DNA of 8,761 nt from Clostridia bacterium (GTDB lineage Bacteria; Bacillota; Clostridia; Oscillospirales; Acutalibacteraceae), in assembly GCA_900766945.1 (NCBI GenBank), contig CAAFXD010000196.1:1-8761 (forward strand), given 5' to 3'. Made by a program: the position numbers and the translations under genes. The notes beneath the pieces were generated by a model, which searched no databases, was not told the origin of the DNA, and worked only from the letters and a program-made list of their open reading frames with translations. Below are positions 5,979 through 8,761 of this stretch, one piece after another. Each line of letters starts with the position of its first letter. Positions within the stretch are counted from its first letter, which is position 1.

Positions 5979-6656
5979 TTATGCTTTTTTCGCGTCCTTC
6001 GGCGGCTTGTCGCCGAGTTCAATCAGTTTGTTTGCACCCGCCCACAGCGCCATGGCGATAAACAGGAACAGCATCACAAAATATCCTGTGGTCAGGCGAA
6101 TGACCGAGAACGAATTTAAGCCTGCGAGCATCGCGGTAATCAAAGAGGAACTGAAAAAGGCAGACAGAGACATCGTGCCGTCCACCATCGGTGTTGCCGC
6201 GGCGTTAAAGGATATGTAAAGCGCAATCATCGACAGCACGCCGCCGAGCGCAATGCAAAGCGGAACGGTCTTTTTCTTGGAAAACACCGAAAAGAAGAAT
6301 ATCACAACTGCCAAAACGATTGCCAACACGAAGAATACCGCCACGCAGACAAGCGCAGTGTGAATCGGTTCCAGCGCTTGCCAAATGCCCGAAGCGTCAC
6401 CCTCGCCGTTTTTCATCATCGGCAGGACTTTCTCCACGAAACGCTGTATGCTCCAAACCGATTCCGTTGCGCCGGTGTCGGTTGTGTTGCCGGAGAGCTG
6501 TGCCAGCCATTTAAAAATATCCGACTCCAAAATCGTATAGATATACTCGCAAAAATAGGCGGCAACCGGCACGCATACCGCCAAAATCGCCATGACGGCG
6601 CGATATAAAATATCTTTTGGCCCTTTATTCTGCTTGATTTGTTTTTCCTTTGCCAT
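5979..6656 (-). CDS. Integral membrane protein of unknown family, four predicted helices
   Basis: I do not recognise this 225-residue protein. It has a basic, Lys-rich N-terminus (MAKEKQIKQNKGPK) and hydrophobic segments at roughly 18-40, 99-123, 131-152 and 185-207. A polar loop of about 55 residues (about 43-97, with GNTTDTGATES) follows helix 1, and a short Lys/Pro-rich tail (GDKPPKDAKKA) ends it. By the positive-inside rule both ends should be cytoplasmic and the large loop external (inference). There are no enzyme motifs, and the pattern does not match a transporter family I can name. Start: the frame can open at a GTG at 6683, but that has no ribosome binding site and lies inside glnS. 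ATG 6656 has AAAGGAG 9 nt upstream, so the shorter form is preferred. It follows glnS as the last gene of the operon, which suggests coordinated expression rather than a shared pathway. Confidence 0.85.
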   Translation of the reverse strand: MAKEKQIKQNKGPKDILYRAVMAILAVCVPVAAYFCEYIYTILESDIFKWLAQLSGNTTDTGATESVWSIQRFVEKVLPMMKNGEGDASGIWQALEPIHTALVCVAVFFVLAIVLAVVIFFFSVFSKKKTVPLCIALGGVLSMIALYISFNAAATPMVDGTMSLSAFFSSSLITAMLAGLNSFSVIRLTTGYFVMLFLFIAMALWAGANKLIELGDKPPKDAKKA

Positions 6657-6665
6657 TTCAGTCGG

Positions 6666-6672
6666 CTCCTTT
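6666..6672 (-). promoter_or_regulatory. Ribosome binding site overlapping the glnS stop
   Basis: On the minus strand the glnS stop TAA (6673 to 6671) shares bases with AAAGGAG (6672 to 6666), which lies 9 nt before ATG 6656. Ribosomes ending glnS would pass directly onto this site, so the two genes are probably translationally coupled. The site also decides the start of the membrane protein. Confidence 0.8.
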
Positions 6673-8335
6673 ACTTTCCCCACGAGGAATTCAGTGCAAC
6701 CGTGCGGTTGAATATTATACTATCACTTTCCGATTTTTTGTCAACACAGAAATATCCCTTGCGCATAAACTGGAACACGTCGCCGGGGAGAGCGTCACGC
6801 AAGCCGCCCTCGACAAGACAGCCCTCCAACACGGTCAGCGAATCGGGATTGAGATTGTCTTTGAAACTGCCGTTCGATTCGTCGGACGGGTTTTCCGCAT
6901 TAAACAAGCGGTCATACAGTTTTACCGTGGCTTTGAAACTGTCTGCCGCGCTGACCCAATGGATTGTGCCTTTCACTTTTCTGCCGTCGGGGGAATTGCC
7001 GCCGCGGCTTTCGGGATCATAGGTGCAGTGCACCGCGGTGACCTCGCCGTTTTCATCGGTATCGTACCCCGTGCATTTCACAAAATACGCGCTTTTCAGG
7101 CGTACTTCATTGCCGGGGAACAGACGGAAATATTTTTTCGGCGGCTCAACCATAAAGTCCTCGCGCTCAATATACAGTTCTTTCGAGAAAACCGTTTTGC
7201 GTGTGCCCATTTCGGGGTGGGCGGGATGGACTTCGATTTCCAAATCTTCGGTTTGCCCCTCGGGGTAGTTATCAATAATCAGTTTCAGCGGTTCGAGTAC
7301 CGCCATGGCGCGCGGCGCGGTTTCGTTGAGTTCGTCGCGCACGCAGGCCTCCAACAGCCCCATATCCACCACGGAATACGCTTTGGAAACGCCGATTTTT
7401 TCGCAGAAATTGCGAATGGCGGCGGCGGGGTATCCTCTGCGGCGCATACCGGAAATGGTCGCCATGCGCGGGTCATCCCAACCGTCTACAATGCCCTCGT
7501 TGACAAGTGCCAGGCATTTGCGTTTACTTGTTAAGCAATAATTCAAATTCAAACGCGCAAACTCGATTTGGCGCGGGGGATTTTGAAGCCCCAATTCGCG
7601 CAAAAACCAATCGTACAGCGGGCGGTGATTCTCAAACTCCAACGAGCAAAGGGAGTGCGTTACGCCCTCTTTTGCGTCGGACAGCGGATGTGCGAAATCG
7701 TACATCGGGTAGACACACCATTTGTCGCCCGTTTGATGATGCGCAATGTGCGCAATGCGGTAAATAACAGGGTCGCGCATATTGAGGTTCGGCGACGCCA
7801 TATCAATTTTTGCGCGCAGAACCTTTGCACCGTTCGGGAATTCACCCTCCGTCATACGGCGGAACAAATCGAGATTTTCTTCCACCGAACGGTCGCGGTA
7901 CGGGCTGTTTTTTCCGGGCTCTGTGAGCGTGCCGCGGTATTCGCGGATTTCATCGGCGGTCAAATCGTCCACATACGCCTTGCCGTCCTCAATGAGTTTC
8001 ACGGCACATTCATAAATGAAATCAAAGTAGCTCGACGCATACAGGCACTTGTCCCATTGAAAGCCGAGCCATTGGATATCCTCTTGAATAGACTCGACAT
8101 ATTCCATATCCTCTTTTTGGGGATTGGTGTCGTCAAAGCGCAAATTGCAAGTGCCGCCGTATTTTTTCGCCGTGCCGAAGTTGATGCAAATCGCCTTTGC
8201 GTGGCCGATGTGCAAATAGCCGTTCGGCTCGGGCGGAAAGCGGGTTTGCACATGGGTATACACGCCGTTTTCCAAATCCTCGTCAATAAAATCGTGGATA
8301 AAGTTGGAAGCCATAACTGTTTCTTTTTCTTCCAT
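6671..8335 (-). CDS. glnS: Glutaminyl-tRNA synthetase (GlnRS)
   Basis: GlnRS is the class I enzyme that charges tRNA-Gln with glutamine in the cytoplasm. The protein is 554 residues, the same length as the Escherichia coli enzyme. It shows FPPEPNGYLHIGHAKAICINFG with HIGH at 42-45, LRFDDTNPQKED (about 65-76), the amino-acid pocket region YPMYDFAHPLSDA (about 209-221), and CLTSKRK (about 267-273) as the KMSKS-type loop. The C-terminal half (about 345-554) is the two-barrel anticodon-binding region and carries no YqeY-type extension. The start is ATG 8335, with AAAGGAG 8 nt upstream; an in-frame ATG at 8392 would run into gltX and lacks a binding site. It lies 25 nt after gltX. Many Firmicutes lack GlnRS and form Gln-tRNA through GatCAB amidation, so its presence here is notable. 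Bacterial GlnRS is generally taken to descend by transfer from eukaryotes. Confidence 0.98.
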   Translation of the reverse strand: MEEKETVMASNFIHDFIDEDLENGVYTHVQTRFPPEPNGYLHIGHAKAICINFGTAKKYGGTCNLRFDDTNPQKEDMEYVESIQEDIQWLGFQWDKCLYASSYFDFIYECAVKLIEDGKAYVDDLTADEIREYRGTLTEPGKNSPYRDRSVEENLDLFRRMTEGEFPNGAKVLRAKIDMASPNLNMRDPVIYRIAHIAHHQTGDKWCVYPMYDFAHPLSDAKEGVTHSLCSLEFENHRPLYDWFLRELGLQNPPRQIEFARLNLNYCLTSKRKCLALVNEGIVDGWDDPRMATISGMRRRGYPAAAIRNFCEKIGVSKAYSVVDMGLLEACVRDELNETAPRAMAVLEPLKLIIDNYPEGQTEDLEIEVHPAHPEMGTRKTVFSKELYIEREDFMVEPPKKYFRLFPGNEVRLKSAYFVKCTGYDTDENGEVTAVHCTYDPESRGGNSPDGRKVKGTIHWVSAADSFKATVKLYDRLFNAENPSDESNGSFKDNLNPDSLTVLEGCLVEGGLRDALPGDVFQFMRKGYFCVDKKSESDSIIFNRTVALNSSWGK

Positions 8336-8360
8336 AGTTTTAACTCCTTTTACAGGAAAT

Positions 8361-8761
8361 TTACGCTTGATAAAACGCCGCCGCATCGGCAAGGCGCGCC
8401 TGCACGGTTTCTTCGCCCAAAAGCTGTAAAATCGTGCACAGGTCGGGGGTATTCTGCCGTCCCGTCACCGCAATGCGAATGACGGTGGACACATCGCCCA
8501 CATGCCCTTTGAATGCGTCGGGATTCGCCTTGTACTCTTTGACATTCGGCGTAAATCCGTTGGGTGCGCACAGCGCTTTGATTTTTTCAAACCACGCGTC
8601 TTTGTCATCCGACGCGCTGTAAACCGCCGCATAGTCTTTCAAAATCTTTGCCGCGTCTGCCTTTGCGATATTTTCGGGCAAGGTGTAATCTTTTTCATAT
8701 AATTCGGGGTACATATAGGAAAAATACCCTTTGACTTCGGAGAATGCCGCAAGGTCTTTGC
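8361..8761 (-). CDS. gltX: Glutamyl-tRNA synthetase (GluRS), C-terminal part, 5' end outside window
   Basis: About 132 residues are visible, from KDLAAFSEVKGYFSYMYPEL at the right edge to the TAA at 8361. They match the C-terminal anticodon-binding region of bacterial GluRS: AAKILKDYAAVY, WFEKIKALC, then NPDAFKGHVGDVSTVIRIAVTG, RQNTPDLCTILQLLG, and a final EETVQARLADAAAF helix. The catalytic domain with its HIGH and KMSKS motifs lies beyond the window. The enzyme charges tRNA-Glu with glutamate. With GlnRS encoded directly downstream, this GluRS may be the discriminating type that does not mischarge tRNA-Gln, but the residues that decide this can be judged only on the full protein. The reading frame is open to the edge, so the ATG at 8714 is internal, not the start. 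Confidence 0.93.
   Translation of the reverse strand, partial: KDLAAFSEVKGYFSYMYPELYEKDYTLPENIAKADAAKILKDYAAVYSASDDKDAWFEKIKALCAPNGFTPNVKEYKANPDAFKGHVGDVSTVIRIAVTGRQNTPDLCTILQLLGEETVQARLADAAAFYQA

Noticed and set aside
8336..8392. Upstream start for glnS at ATG 8392, adding 19 residues
   Set aside because: It overlaps the gltX 3' end and has no ribosome binding site. ATG 8335 has AAAGGAG at 8 nt and gives the usual 554-residue length.
7568..8482. Plus-strand open frame of 304 codons, and a similar 294-codon frame at 6650-7534
   Set aside because: Both are antisense to glnS and gltX, whose family motifs are unmistakable. The antisense products show no recognisable domain and lack ribosome binding sites.
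1..8761. tRNA, rRNA, phage, toxin-antitoxin or defence genes
   Set aside because: Both strands were considered; every substantial coding region is accounted for by housekeeping, sporulation, envelope or carbohydrate genes, and no RNA gene was recognised.

Overview
The window reads as a piece of chromosome from a spore-forming, anaerobic-type Firmicute, most likely a clostridium of the Oscillospirales/Ruminococcaceae kind. The evidence is a SpoIIE sporulation phosphatase, strong AAAGGAG-type ribosome binding sites before nearly every gene, a PadR/HAAS/DUF4097/PspC envelope module, a moderately GC-rich sequence and a GlnRS gene next to gltX. The lineage is inferred from gene content; no marker here fixes a species. 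Every convincing gene lies on the minus strand, so transcription runs from high to low coordinates.

Layout in the direction of transcription. (1) 8761-5979: the 3' end of gltX (glutamyl-tRNA synthetase), glnS (glutaminyl-tRNA synthetase, 554 aa) and an unrecognised four-helix membrane protein whose ribosome binding site overlaps the glnS stop codon. A strong bipartite terminator (5932-5967) closes this operon. (2) 5899-4529: a single-gene GH30 glycoside hydrolase with both catalytic glutamates and no signal peptide, so probably cytoplasmic. (3) 4485-4243: a 243-bp non-coding element with 19-bp terminal inverted repeats (18/19 matching). It contains two roughly 70-bp GTAGGG...CCCTAC units, each made of paired hairpins, and looks like a MITE or an intergenic palindromic repeat. 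(4) 4200-1981: a consensus-like promoter with a perfect 12-bp dyad over its -10, then padR regulator, HAAS/DUF1700 membrane protein, DUF4097 beta-helix-type protein and a small PspC-domain protein. The genes are tightly packed, with a 4-nt overlap between padR and the HAAS gene, and end at a perfect 10-bp-stem terminator. (5) 1914-1: spoIIE, which leaves the window just as its PP2C phosphatase domain begins. It is preceded by a promoter-like pair with a 21-bp spacer, the unusual geometry of Spo0A-activated sigma-A promoters.

Most of the window is ordinary housekeeping and sporulation chromosome. No defence system, phage, CRISPR array or RNA gene is visible. The items most worth a second look are the composite palindromic element at 4243-4485, the spoIIE promoter geometry, the PadR operator, and the membrane protein coupled to glnS.
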